Shown here: one piece after another, positions 1 through 5,158 of the stretch | How positions within the stretch are numbered: the first letter of the stretch is position 1 | Layout of the letters: every line of letters starts with the position of its first letter | From: a virus | Reading direction: 5' to 3' (one strand) | DNA: 22,137 nucleotides | Virus record (IMG/VR): IMGVR_UViG_3300025732_003196 | Span: 1 to 22,137 of that record | The notes under the pieces: generated by a model | Database searches by the model: none | What the model was told of the DNA's origin: nothing | Seen by the model: the letters and a program-made list of their open reading frames with translations, nothing else | Translations under genes and position numbers: made by a program

Positions 1-188
1 ACGAATTTATTACACGTTCTGAAGTTCAGGAGATGATTGATGCAGCAATACGACGACACAACCGTAATGCTTCTATCATTAGTATGTGCGTCGGTTGGGT
101 GGTTCTTGCTTTATTTGCTGAGGGACTTTTAAGACTTATTGGAGTAATTCCACCACTATTACCTTGGCTTAAGATTACATTAAACTAA
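1..188 (+). CDS. Partial small membrane protein (5' end outside window)
   Basis: An open frame (first full codon at base 3) runs in from the left edge and stops at 186-188. The visible 61 residues begin with a polar helical stretch rich in charged residues (RSEVQEMIDAAIRRHNRN), then one hydrophobic segment of about 25 residues (IISMCVGWVVLALFAEGLLR), then a proline-rich hydrophobic tail. This fits a single-pass membrane protein with a cytoplasmic N-terminal part. The stop overlaps the next start (TAATG), so it belongs to the same transcript as the small genes that follow. I do not recognise the family; such short membrane proteins are common near virion genes in cyanophages. Confidence 0.6.
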   Translation, partial: EFITRSEVQEMIDAAIRRHNRNASIISMCVGWVVLALFAEGLLRLIGVIPPLLPWLKITLN

Positions 189-301
189 TGGTTCAATTTT
201 CAGACGAAGATCTAGAAGAATTATTAAAAAGAGTTTTAGAACAAAAGATGAATGAACTTTTTGAAGAACCTTCTACATACGAGGACGAAGAAGATGAATG
301 A
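188..301 (+). CDS. Very small acidic protein, 37 aa
   Basis: ATG at 188 overlaps the stop of the upstream gene by one base. The frame encodes 37 residues, strongly acidic, with an amphipathic helix pattern (DEDLEELLKRVLEQKMNELF) and an acidic C-terminal tail (YEDEEDE). It ends in an overlap with the next small gene, whose ATG is at 294. Function is unknown. The evidence for reality is the tight overlap with neighbours on both sides and the coherent helix; no motif was recognised. Confidence 0.5.
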   Translation: MVQFSDEDLEELLKRVLEQKMNELFEEPSTYEDEEDE

Positions 302-383
302 ACGAATTTACACAGCATTCACAATCTTTGGTGTTATTGGATTTTTGATTATTTGGTCTTTACAACACGCATATATAAAATGA
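294..383 (+). CDS. Very small single-pass membrane protein, 29 aa
   Basis: ATG at 294 lies inside the end of the preceding gene and the stop at 381-383 overlaps the next ATG at 380. The 29 residues have a short polar start (MNERIYT) and one hydrophobic segment (AFTIFGVIGFLIIWSL), then a short basic end. It looks like a phage membrane miniprotein. No family was recognised. The case rests on the unbroken chain of overlapping starts and stops. Confidence 0.45.
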   Translation: MNERIYTAFTIFGVIGFLIIWSLQHAYIK

Positions 384-499
384 TTTTCCACATTGTAGAA
401 GCACTCGCAGCAAGTCCATTTTTCCTTTTCCTCTGCGGGTGCGGGTTGACAATCGTACCATTTGCTGGTATTATGTTTATACATTCAAAAAAGGAGTAA
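380..499 (+). CDS. Very small membrane protein, 39 aa
   Basis: ATG at 380 overlaps the previous stop. The 39 residues contain a long hydrophobic region (from about residue 8 to 34, with a GCGLT turn) and end in a basic tail (HSKKE). It is the last of four overlapping small genes, three of which carry hydrophobic segments, and is followed by a 68-base gap holding a TATAAATA box. Function is unknown. Confidence 0.45.
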   Translation: MIFHIVEALAASPFFLFLCGCGLTIVPFAGIMFIHSKKE

Positions 500-537
500 G
501 TAATTTAATTTGATATTATCTCAAAACATACTACCTA

Positions 538-545
538 TATAAATA
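538..545 (+). promoter_or_regulatory. T4-type late promoter box TATAAATA
   Basis: The exact octamer TATAAATA lies 22 bases before the ATG of the first HNH gene. In T4-like phages this is the -10 element recognised by the late sigma factor gp55. Inference: the HNH gene is transcribed late, or picked up this signal when it inserted. Confidence 0.6.
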
Positions 546-567
546 GTTTTGAGTTATTTGGTTTGAT

Positions 568-1125
568 ATGAAAAAAAGAAATACTACCAAAGAAGAACTT
601 ATAACTGCTTGTATTGGATCAAATGGTCCTGCACAAGTTTTAAGAAAATTAGGTATGTGTGAAAATGGGGCAACTCGTTCATATCTTAAAAAAATTTCTA
701 AACTTTATGAAGTAGAAATTCCAAAGTATAAATCTCCAAGAAAATATGAACTAATTGAGAAAGAGTGTCCAGTTTGTGGAAAACTTTTTCAAACTTCTAT
801 TGGTTCAAAAGGGGAAAAAATAGTATGTTCACATTCTTGCTCAAATACATATTTTAGAAGCGGTGAAAATAATCCAAATTATAAAGATGGATTTGATGGT
901 GATAAAGCATATAGAAAAATATGTTTTAAATATCATTCTAAAAAATGTTGTATTTGTGGATTTGAACACATAGTAGAAGCCCATCATATGGATTGTAATA
1001 AAAATAATAATGATCCAAATAATTTAGTTCCATTATGTCCAAATCATCATAGAATGTTTCATTCCAGATATCGTCAATTAGTTACTCCATTAATTGAAGA
1101 ATATATAAACAATAACCGGGTGTAG
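568..1125 (+). CDS. HNH homing endonuclease with zinc finger (HNH-1)
   Basis: 185-residue free-standing HNH endonuclease, expected to nick or cut a specific DNA site and spread its own gene. The N-terminal 50 residues are basic and helical, with a helix-turn-helix look (QVLRKLGM), a likely DNA-reading part. A zinc-binding motif follows (C67-x2-C70, C87-x3-C91). The HNH core comes next: C127/C130, the catalytic pair H139-H140, N152, then C157 and H160-H161. The gene stands alone between a late-promoter box and a tRNA. Its last codons and stop are also the 5' acceptor strand and positions 8-10 of the proline tRNA-like gene that follows. Confidence 0.85.
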   Translation: MKKRNTTKEELITACIGSNGPAQVLRKLGMCENGATRSYLKKISKLYEVEIPKYKSPRKYELIEKECPVCGKLFQTSIGSKGEKIVCSHSCSNTYFRSGENNPNYKDGFDGDKAYRKICFKYHSKKCCICGFEHIVEAHHMDCNKNNNDPNNLVPLCPNHHRMFHSRYRQLVTPLIEEYINNNRV

Positions 1126-1186
1126 TAGAAAAGTATAACTCTGCGTTTGGGACGCAGCGAAGAGGGGGCAGTACCTTCCACTCGGA
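1116..1186 (+). tRNA. tRNA-Pro (UGG), somewhat degenerate
   Basis: A 71-base cloverleaf can be folded. Acceptor CCGGGTG (1116-1122) pairs with CACTCGG (1179-1185; one G-U), with discriminator A1186. The anticodon stem CTGCG/CGCAG is perfect around loop TTTGGGA (1146-1152), giving anticodon TGG, which reads proline CCN codons. The T-stem GAGGG/CCTTC has a G-U pair and a 7-base loop GGCAGTA. Weak points: the D-stem has a mismatch, the D-loop lacks GG, and the T-loop lacks the usual TTC. It may be a decayed tRNA or a phage tRNA with relaxed arms. No CCA is encoded. Its 5' end overlaps the end of HNH-1. Confidence 0.6.
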
Positions 1187-1203
1187 CTCATAAAAATCAC
1201 TTT

Positions 1204-1437
1204 ATGAAAATGAATCCAGAAATCGAAAAACTTCCATCCTTTACAATTGAAGAATTTCAAGCAGATTTTGATAATCTTATGAATAGAGTAGAAAGCGGAG
1301 AAACACTACTCATTAAAAGCGAACACGGAAATGCAATAATGGTTCCTTACAAAGAAGTGGTTAGTATATGTAACGAAGCAAAAGTGGATTTTGAAGAGAT
1401 AGTTAAAATCCACACAGACCACGAAGAAGGGTCTTGA
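1204..1437 (+). CDS. Phd/YefM-type antitoxin, no toxin partner seen
   Basis: 77 residues, taking ATG at 1204; an upstream in-frame ATG at 1147 would start inside the proline tRNA and is unlikely. The sequence has the Phd/YefM pattern: a short lead (IEEFQADFDNLMNRVESGE), a beta strand (TLLIKSEHGNAIMV), then a valine/proline turn and a helix (PYKEVVSI). In bacteria these proteins bind DNA and neutralise a paired toxin such as Doc or YoeB. No toxin gene follows: the next features are a promoter and a tRNA. Inference: a lone antitoxin that could block host toxin-antitoxin defence, or act as a small regulator. The family call is by pattern only. Confidence 0.65.
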   Translation: MKMNPEIEKLPSFTIEEFQADFDNLMNRVESGETLLIKSEHGNAIMVPYKEVVSICNEAKVDFEEIVKIHTDHEEGS

Positions 1438-1462
1438 CGAAGGGTTCCAAATCTCCTATAAT
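1434..1462 (+). promoter_or_regulatory. Sigma-70 promoter before class II tRNA
   Basis: TTGACG at 1434-1439 and TATAAT at 1457-1462 are separated by exactly 17 bases. The -35 hexamer overlaps the end of the antitoxin gene. The tRNA acceptor begins 13 bases after the -10 box, so this promoter would drive the tRNA using host RNA polymerase. Confidence 0.75.
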
Positions 1463-1475
1463 GATTTGGTCTTAA

Positions 1476-1563
1476 GCGAGTGAGACTTGGTAGTCAGAGG
1501 AGTCTTATAAACTCTTTCCGCCAGATTAGCGGCTTTGACCTGGTTCGAATCCAGGCACTCGTA
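1476..1563 (+). tRNA. Class II tRNA with long variable arm; anticodon loop reads UAU
   Basis: Acceptor GCGAGTG (1476-1482) pairs with CACTCGT (1556-1562; G-U at the first pair), discriminator A1563. The T-arm is canonical: CCTGG, loop TTCGAAT, CCAGG (1539-1555). The variable arm is long, with stem CCGC/GCGG (1518-1521 and 1529-1532), which is normally found in Leu, Ser or Tyr tRNAs. The anticodon stem GGAGT/ACTCT encloses CTTATAA (1504-1510), placing TAT at positions 34-36, an isoleucine AUA anticodon, which does not match class II tRNAs. The D-region is short and folds as GACT-TGGT-AGTC. It may be a leucine-type tRNA with altered arms, or a decayed gene. The tRNA nature is well supported; the identity is not. 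Confidence 0.65.
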
Positions 1564-1579
1564 TTGCATATACTGTTTT

Positions 1580-1587
1580 TATAAATA
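1580..1587 (+). promoter_or_regulatory. T4-type late promoter box TATAAATA
   Basis: An exact TATAAATA octamer, 26 bases before the second HNH gene and just after the class II tRNA. Same arrangement as the box before HNH-1. Confidence 0.6.
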
Positions 1588-1613
1588 GTTATGCATATGT
1601 TCATAACATCAAT

Positions 1614-2057
1614 ATGTTTACTTTAATATCTACCTGCCATAATTGTGGTTCAAATATTCTCAACGAAAGAGAAACAAAAGGAAGATTAAAAAAATGGTGC
1701 AGTGATTCTTGTAGACATCAATGGCGTTATAAAAACGACCCAAACTATAAACCAAAACAAGTACAAAGAAATACTTACGAAAGACAAAAAAGAGTTTCTT
1801 ATGAAAGAAAATGGGAAGCAATTCAAAATAAAGGTGGAAAATGTCAACAGTGCGGTGAAAACAGACCAGCAATGTTGTGCTTTCATCATAGAGATCCCTC
1901 ACAAAAAGAATTGAATCTTGATGCTAGAAGATTTGGAAACACAAAGTATGAAACTCTAAAAGAAGAAATAGACAAGTGCGATCTTTTGTGCCATAATTGT
2001 CATCAAGATCTCCATAATGGAAATTCTTGGAATCAATTCTTACAAACGCTCGTCTAG
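1614..2057 (+). CDS. HNH homing endonuclease with zinc finger (HNH-2)
   Basis: 147 residues. An N-terminal zinc-binding motif (C8, C11, C29, C33) is followed by a long basic linker (about 35-75), then the HNH fold: C77-x2-C80, catalytic H91-H92, C126-x2-C129, H130 and H134. It is shorter than HNH-1 and differently built in its DNA-reading part, so the two are not recent copies. Preceded by TATAAATA. The final residues (TLV) and TAG stop lie on the acceptor strand and positions 8-10 of the next tRNA, the same relation as for HNH-1. The function is mobility by cleaving DNA at or near a tRNA; the exact target is not visible. Confidence 0.85.
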   Translation: MFTLISTCHNCGSNILNERETKGRLKKWCSDSCRHQWRYKNDPNYKPKQVQRNTYERQKRVSYERKWEAIQNKGGKCQQCGENRPAMLCFHHRDPSQKELNLDARRFGNTKYETLKEEIDKCDLLCHNCHQDLHNGNSWNQFLQTLV

Positions 2058-2120
2058 CAATCTGTCGAATGCAGCGTTCTCATAAAGCGCCGAAGAGGGG
2101 TTAGATTCCCCTGACGAGCA
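2048..2120 (+). tRNA. tRNA with CAU anticodon (Met or Ile2)
   Basis: A 73-base cloverleaf. Acceptor GCTCGTC (2048-2054) pairs perfectly with GACGAGC (2113-2119), discriminator A2120. Anticodon stem GCGTT/AGCGC (one G-U) encloses CTCATAA (2079-2085), with anticodon CAT at 2081-2083. Variable loop CGAAG; T-arm AGGGG, loop TTAGATT, CCCCT. The D-stem has three good pairs and a weak loop without GG. CAU can be elongator methionine or, with lysidine at C34, isoleucine AUA; the sequence alone does not decide. CCA is not encoded. The first ten bases overlap the end of HNH-2. Confidence 0.85.
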
Positions 2121-2137
2121 TTAATTATTTGGACTCC

Positions 2138-2152
2138 AGCAAGGTGCTTGCT
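2138..2152 (+). other. Perfect hairpin in a 171-base leader region
   Basis: AGCAAG, GTG, CTTGCT: a six-base-pair stem with a three-base loop, 17 bases after the tRNA. The surrounding stretch 2121-2291 holds no gene I can support. It contains further short complementary segments (for example AGGAC and GTCCT at about 2217-2238) and ends with a promoter. The hairpin lacks a T-run, so it is not a classic terminator; it may aid tRNA 3' processing. Confidence 0.35.
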
Positions 2153-2240
2153 AGAATATAAAAGACTGACGCCTCCCTCTGCGGAAAGAGTAACCATCAG
2201 GTCAGCGTCCAAAACAAGGACACTTCCTAAAGCGTCCTAC

Positions 2241-2269
2241 TTGACTTTCAAACATCAACACTCTATAAT
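2241..2269 (+). promoter_or_regulatory. Sigma-70 promoter before small gene pair
   Basis: TTGACT at 2241-2246 and TATAAT at 2264-2269 with a 17-base spacer, 22 bases before the ATG at 2292. A near-consensus early-type promoter, expected to be read by the unmodified host polymerase. Confidence 0.75.
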
Positions 2270-2291
2270 ACTAAGGTCAACAATCAAAACA

Positions 2292-2507
2292 ATGACTCTC
2301 ACAGCAAAATTCAAGAAAGACGTTCAAACCCTTCGTGGTGCAGCAAATGGTGATTTCTACCTTGATGTAAAGAATCCGAAACTCTACAAAAAGGTTCGCC
2401 GCTACTACGAAAACGAAGGTGTAGTGTTCTCTGGTGATCCTCTTGATGACTATGAAATGCTCATGGAATATGTTCTTGCAGATCTTGAGTCCGTTGAAGT
2501 TGCATGA
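2292..2507 (+). CDS. Conserved-type small phage protein, 71 aa, unknown function
   Basis: Start ATG at 2292 is chosen because it lies just after a strong promoter; the open frame extends upstream to 2148, but that would overlap the promoter. The 71 residues begin MTLTAKFKKDVQTLRGAANG, continue with a DFYLDV strand and a basic KLYKKVRRYY helix, and end in a strongly acidic helix (DDYEMLMEYVLADLE). It is soluble, with no membrane segment. It overlaps the next gene by four bases (ATGA), so the two are co-translated. Position behind an early promoter suggests an early host-takeover or regulatory role; this is inference. Family not recognised. Confidence 0.7.
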   Translation: MTLTAKFKKDVQTLRGAANGDFYLDVKNPKLYKKVRRYYENEGVVFSGDPLDDYEMLMEYVLADLESVEVA

Positions 2508-2740
2508 CAAAAGTTCTTTTAGAACGAGAAGGATATCGCTTTGTTGAAGTTGGTATCCTTGAAATCAACGGTAAACCTGATTATCGTTTACAAAAACAAA
2601 ATCACTATACCAAACGCTGGAATGACATTTATCTTTTTGATAATGGTTTACAATGTACTACTGCAATGGAAGACATTGAGTATGCGCGTTGGCTCGACCC
2701 AGACAGAGTACCTTGCTACGTTAAAGATGATGAAGATTAA
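2504..2740 (+). CDS. Small phage protein, 78 aa, unknown function
   Basis: ATG at 2504 overlaps the preceding stop (ATGA). It encodes 78 soluble residues with alternating strands (LLEREGYRFVEVGILEINGK, then a YLFDNG turn), a helix (TTAMEDIEYARWLD) and an acidic tail (KDDED). No signal peptide or membrane segment, and no known motif. It shares the early-type promoter at 2241-2269 with its neighbour. Confidence 0.7.
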   Translation: MTKVLLEREGYRFVEVGILEINGKPDYRLQKQNHYTKRWNDIYLFDNGLQCTTAMEDIEYARWLDPDRVPCYVKDDED

Positions 2741-2746
2741 GATATA

Positions 2747-2754
2747 GATAAATA
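2747..2754 (+). promoter_or_regulatory. Late-promoter-like box GATAAATA
   Basis: GATAAATA differs from the T4 late octamer at the first base only. It lies 21 bases before the third HNH gene, like the boxes before the other two. The same variant occurs before the porin gene at 18985-18992, which supports its use as a promoter. Confidence 0.4.
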
Positions 2755-2775
2755 ATATAAAATAATCTATATCTC

Positions 2776-3162
2776 ATGTATAGAAACCAAGCAGATGCCA
2801 ATGCCAAAGCAAGAGAACTTTATAGGAAAAACACTGAAAAGTACTCTACAAAAAATAAAGAAAAGCGAGAAAGTCGTAGAAAATTAATTTATGAAGCACT
2901 TGGAAATAAGTGTGTTGAATGTGGATCCACTTCTAATCTAGAAATAGATCACATAAATCCTTCTCTAAAAGAAAATAGAATTTCTCCATTGGCACAAGGA
3001 TTATCAAAAACATTAAAAGACGATAATCTTCAACTATTATGTCATTGTTGTCATACTAAAAAATCAAAATATCAAAGAAATGCTGCTTGGAATTTGTTTA
3101 GAAGTTTGTCTCTTGAAGAGCAAAATAAATTGATACAAAAAGAAAAAGAGAAGGATGATTAA
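2776..3162 (+). CDS. HNH homing endonuclease (HNH-3)
   Basis: 128 residues. A long, highly charged N-terminal helix (about 1-40) leads into a compact HNH domain: C46-x2-C49, the D58-H59 pair in LEIDHI, N84 (DDNLQLLC), C89, C92-H93 and K95. There is no N-terminal zinc finger, unlike HNH-1 and HNH-2. A basic tail (QKEKEKDD end) follows. It is preceded by a GATAAATA box, stands alone, and is followed by a structured non-coding stretch and a terminator. No tRNA could be folded across its 3' end. Confidence 0.82.
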   Translation: MYRNQADANAKARELYRKNTEKYSTKNKEKRESRRKLIYEALGNKCVECGSTSNLEIDHINPSLKENRISPLAQGLSKTLKDDNLQLLCHCCHTKKSKYQRNAAWNLFRSLSLEEQNKLIQKEKEKDD

Positions 3163-3253
3163 AGGGACTTTAAAAATTCTTGCTGGTGCGGATGGGGAAT
3201 TCTTTCTCCGCCTGGTTTCCAATTTCCAGTTAAAGAATTGGTGGCGAGCCTGA
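3155..3253 (+). CDS. Doubtful 32-aa ORF, possible frameshifted gene remnant
   Basis: ATG at 3155 overlaps the end of HNH-3 and opens a 32-codon frame (MIKGTLKILAGADGEFFLRL, then VSNF...). The GADGEFFLRLVS pattern has the look of a DUF1508/YegP-like strand. A different frame over 3230-3276 reads VKELVASLSYQKWVA, which could be the continuation after a frameshift. This may be a broken small gene displaced by HNH-3, or chance. The region also folds (AATTCTTT at 3198-3205 with AAAGAATT at 3232-3239). Confidence 0.25.
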   Translation: MIKGTLKILAGADGEFFLRLVSNFQLKNWWRA

Positions 3254-3261
3254 GTTACCAA

Positions 3262-3290
3262 AAGTGGGTTGCATAAACCCACTTTTTTTA
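3262..3290 (+). terminator. Rho-independent terminator before glycan cassette
   Basis: AAGTGGGTT (3262-3270) pairs perfectly with AACCCACTT (3276-3284) around a five-base loop, followed by a run of T. This closes transcripts from the tRNA/HNH zone. The A-run on the left side could let it work on the other strand too, but no gene faces it. Confidence 0.9.
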
Positions 3291-3297
3291 GTATAAT
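3269..3297 (+). promoter_or_regulatory. Possible promoter overlapping the terminator
   Basis: A perfect -10 hexamer TATAAT (3292-3297) follows the terminator T-run. At 17 bases upstream is TTGCAT (3269-3274), a weak -35 that lies in the hairpin loop. It would be the natural start for the long cassette, whose first ATG is at 3320. Confidence 0.45.
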
Positions 3298-3319
3298 ATT
3301 AAAAAATCTTTCAGTTTTT

Positions 3320-4108
3320 ATGACATACTATATTGCAAGCGAAAATAGTGGAGACGGATTTGGATCTCAATTTCTTTCTAGAATTGCTGGAATAATTTAT
3401 GCAAACTATCATAACTTAAATTATGTTCATGTTCCAATTAGATCTTTAGTACTTGATGATAAACCATTTGTTTCTAGAGATAATGAGATAAAAGATGCTA
3501 ATATTTTGTTAGAAAATATTATGAAAAATTTTGAAATTAAATTTATAGATGAACTTTCTAGTTCAGATGTTGTTAATACTTACAGTCGAGTAGATATTTA
3601 CAATCAACTAAATTTAAATCCAAATTTGTATTATACTGATGATGTTTTAAATAAATTTAAAGCATCATATAGCATAAATCCTCCAGATTATTACGTACCT
3701 AATAAACTAAATGTATCCATTCACATAAGAAGAGGAAACGATATTAGTAGTGATAATTTTAATAGGTATGTAAGTTCTGATATTTATGATAATATTATTG
3801 AAAAAATATTAGATAGATATGATGAATCAATAATTAATATTTTTTCTTGGAATGATCCTTGCTTAAAAGTTAAATCAGATAGGATCAAATATCATACTGT
3901 CTCCGATGGAGGAGAAGAATTTTTATCACACTTTAACGGATTAGTTCATTCTGATATTTTATTGGTGGGGGCAAGCACTTTTAGTCTTTGTGCTGGATTT
4001 TTTAATAAAAATATAGTTTTGTGTAATAAAAATATACATCGTATGATCGTTAATCCTTACGTTCCTTCATGGGAAGATAATTATCAAAAAATTATCGAAA
4101 AGGTTTGA
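3320..4108 (+). CDS. Fucosyltransferase-like glycosyltransferase (GT11-related, divergent)
   Basis: 262 residues from ATG at 3320; the frame is open back to 3269 but that start lies in the terminator. Residues 135-141 read HIRRGND, the GDP-fucose-binding motif of alpha-1,2/1,6-fucosyltransferases and protein O-fucosyltransferases. The N-terminal SGDGFGSQFLSRIAG stretch matches the glycine-rich G-x-G-x-Q acceptor-side motif of the same group. Near the end, SDILLVGASTFSLCAGF resembles the family's ANSSFSWW motif but is altered. It is the first gene of the cassette, directly before the GDP-fucose genes. A role in fucose transfer is likely; linkage and acceptor are unknown. No signal or membrane segment, so cytoplasmic. 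Confidence 0.7.
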   Translation: MTYYIASENSGDGFGSQFLSRIAGIIYANYHNLNYVHVPIRSLVLDDKPFVSRDNEIKDANILLENIMKNFEIKFIDELSSSDVVNTYSRVDIYNQLNLNPNLYYTDDVLNKFKASYSINPPDYYVPNKLNVSIHIRRGNDISSDNFNRYVSSDIYDNIIEKILDRYDESIINIFSWNDPCLKVKSDRIKYHTVSDGGEEFLSHFNGLVHSDILLVGASTFSLCAGFFNKNIVLCNKNIHRMIVNPYVPSWEDNYQKIIEKV

Positions 4109-4153
4109 TAAAGATTATTTAAATTATAAAGATAAATTTTATTTCAACTAGTA

Positions 4154-5158
4154 ATGAAAAAAGTACTAATTACAGGAATCACTGGGCAAGATGGATCTTA
4201 TCTTGCTGAACTATTACTCGAAAAAGGTTATGAGGTTCATGGGATTGTCAGAAGAGCATCCCTTATTAACACTCATCGTATTGACCACATTTATAATCGT
4301 ATTCATCTCCATTACGGCGACCTTACTGATTCTACCAATCTTATAAAGGTAATTCAGAAAGTTAAACCAAATGAGATTTATAATCTTGGTGCCCAGAGTC
4401 ATGTAAAGGTATCTTTTGAAATACCTGAATATACTGGACAAGTTGATGCGCTTGGAACTCTTCGTATTCTTGAAGCAGTTCGTATTCTTGGAATGGAGAA
4501 TGATGTTCGTATCTATCAGGCGTCTACTTCTGAACTTTACGGTAAAGTTCAAGAGATTCCTCAAACGGAAACAACTCCTTTCTATCCAAGAAGTCCTTAT
4601 GGTGTTGCTAAGATCTATGGATACTGGATTGTCAAAAACTATCGTGAGGCATATGGAATGTATGCTTGCACGGGGATTCTTTTTAATCATGAATCTCCTC
4701 GCCGTGGTGAGACATTTGTTACTCGTAAGATTACCAGAGGTTTCAAGGCAATGTCTGAGGGTAGGCAAACGGTTCTTAAACTGGGCAATCTAAATGCTCT
4801 TCGTGACTGGGGACACGCAAAGGATTATGTTGAGGCAATGTGGTTAATGCTTCAACAAGATGAACCTGATGACTTTGTGATTGCTACTGGTAAACAATAT
4901 TCAGTTCGTGAGTTTGTAGAAAGAGCAGCACCTTACTTTGGAATGGATATTGAATGGCAGTTTACTGATCAAGGAACTGAAGTTGGAATTGATAAGAACA
5001 CTGGATTAGTGCGTGTAATTGTTGATCCTAAATATTTCCGACCTGCTGAAGTAGAGACCTTATTAGGTGATGCCACTAAGGCAAAACAGAAATTAGGTTG
5101 GGAACCTAAGATTTCTTTTGATCAATTAGTTGAGGAAATGTGTATTAATGAAACTTGA
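4154..5158 (+). CDS. gmd: GDP-mannose 4,6-dehydratase
   Basis: 334 residues, an extended short-chain dehydrogenase. It converts GDP-D-mannose to GDP-4-keto-6-deoxy-D-mannose, the first committed step toward GDP-fucose and other 6-deoxy sugars. It shows the NADP-binding motif [10 protein letters not shown] (residues 7-16), the family signature [15 protein letters not shown] (33-47), catalytic T125 and E127 in STSELYGK, and Y149-x3-K153 in RSPYGVAK. The [16 protein letters not shown] block is also characteristic. The length is slightly short of the common 340-370, ending soon after the usual LGW motif. The next gene, fcl, starts within its last 11 bases. It appears less AT-rich than fcl, which suggests a separate origin. 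Confidence 0.95.
   Translation: MKKVLITGITGQDGSYLAELLLEKGYEVHGIVRRASLINTHRIDHIYNRIHLHYGDLTDSTNLIKVIQKVKPNEIYNLGAQSHVKVSFEIPEYTGQVDALGTLRILEAVRILGMENDVRIYQASTSELYGKVQEIPQTETTPFYPRSPYGVAKIYGYWIVKNYREAYGMYACTGILFNHESPRRGETFVTRKITRGFKAMSEGRQTVLKLGNLNALRDWGHAKDYVEAMWLMLQQDEPDDFVIATGKQYSVREFVERAAPYFGMDIEWQFTDQGTEVGIDKNTGLVRVIVDPKYFRPAEVETLLGDATKAKQKLGWEPKISFDQLVEEMCINET

Noticed and set aside
1147-1203. Longer start for the Phd-type antitoxin at 1147
   Set aside because: The added residues would be encoded by the anticodon loop and 3' half of the tRNA; ATG at 1204 gives the normal family length.
1660-1914. Overlapping open frames on both strands within HNH-2
   Set aside because: No family motif, and the HNH-2 frame carries all zinc and catalytic residues.
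2131-2213. Possible further tRNA between the CAU tRNA and the promoter
   Set aside because: GGAC and GTCC ends can pair, but no anticodon or T-arm could be folded between them.
3269-3319. Longer start for the first cassette gene at 3269
   Set aside because: This ATG is within the terminator loop and the extra residues match nothing; ATG at 3320 puts the glycine-rich motif at the usual place.
4214-4768. 184-codon open frame on the - strand opposite gmd
   Set aside because: It lies wholly opposite a gene with full family motifs, and its translation shows no domain; it is a codon-composition shadow.
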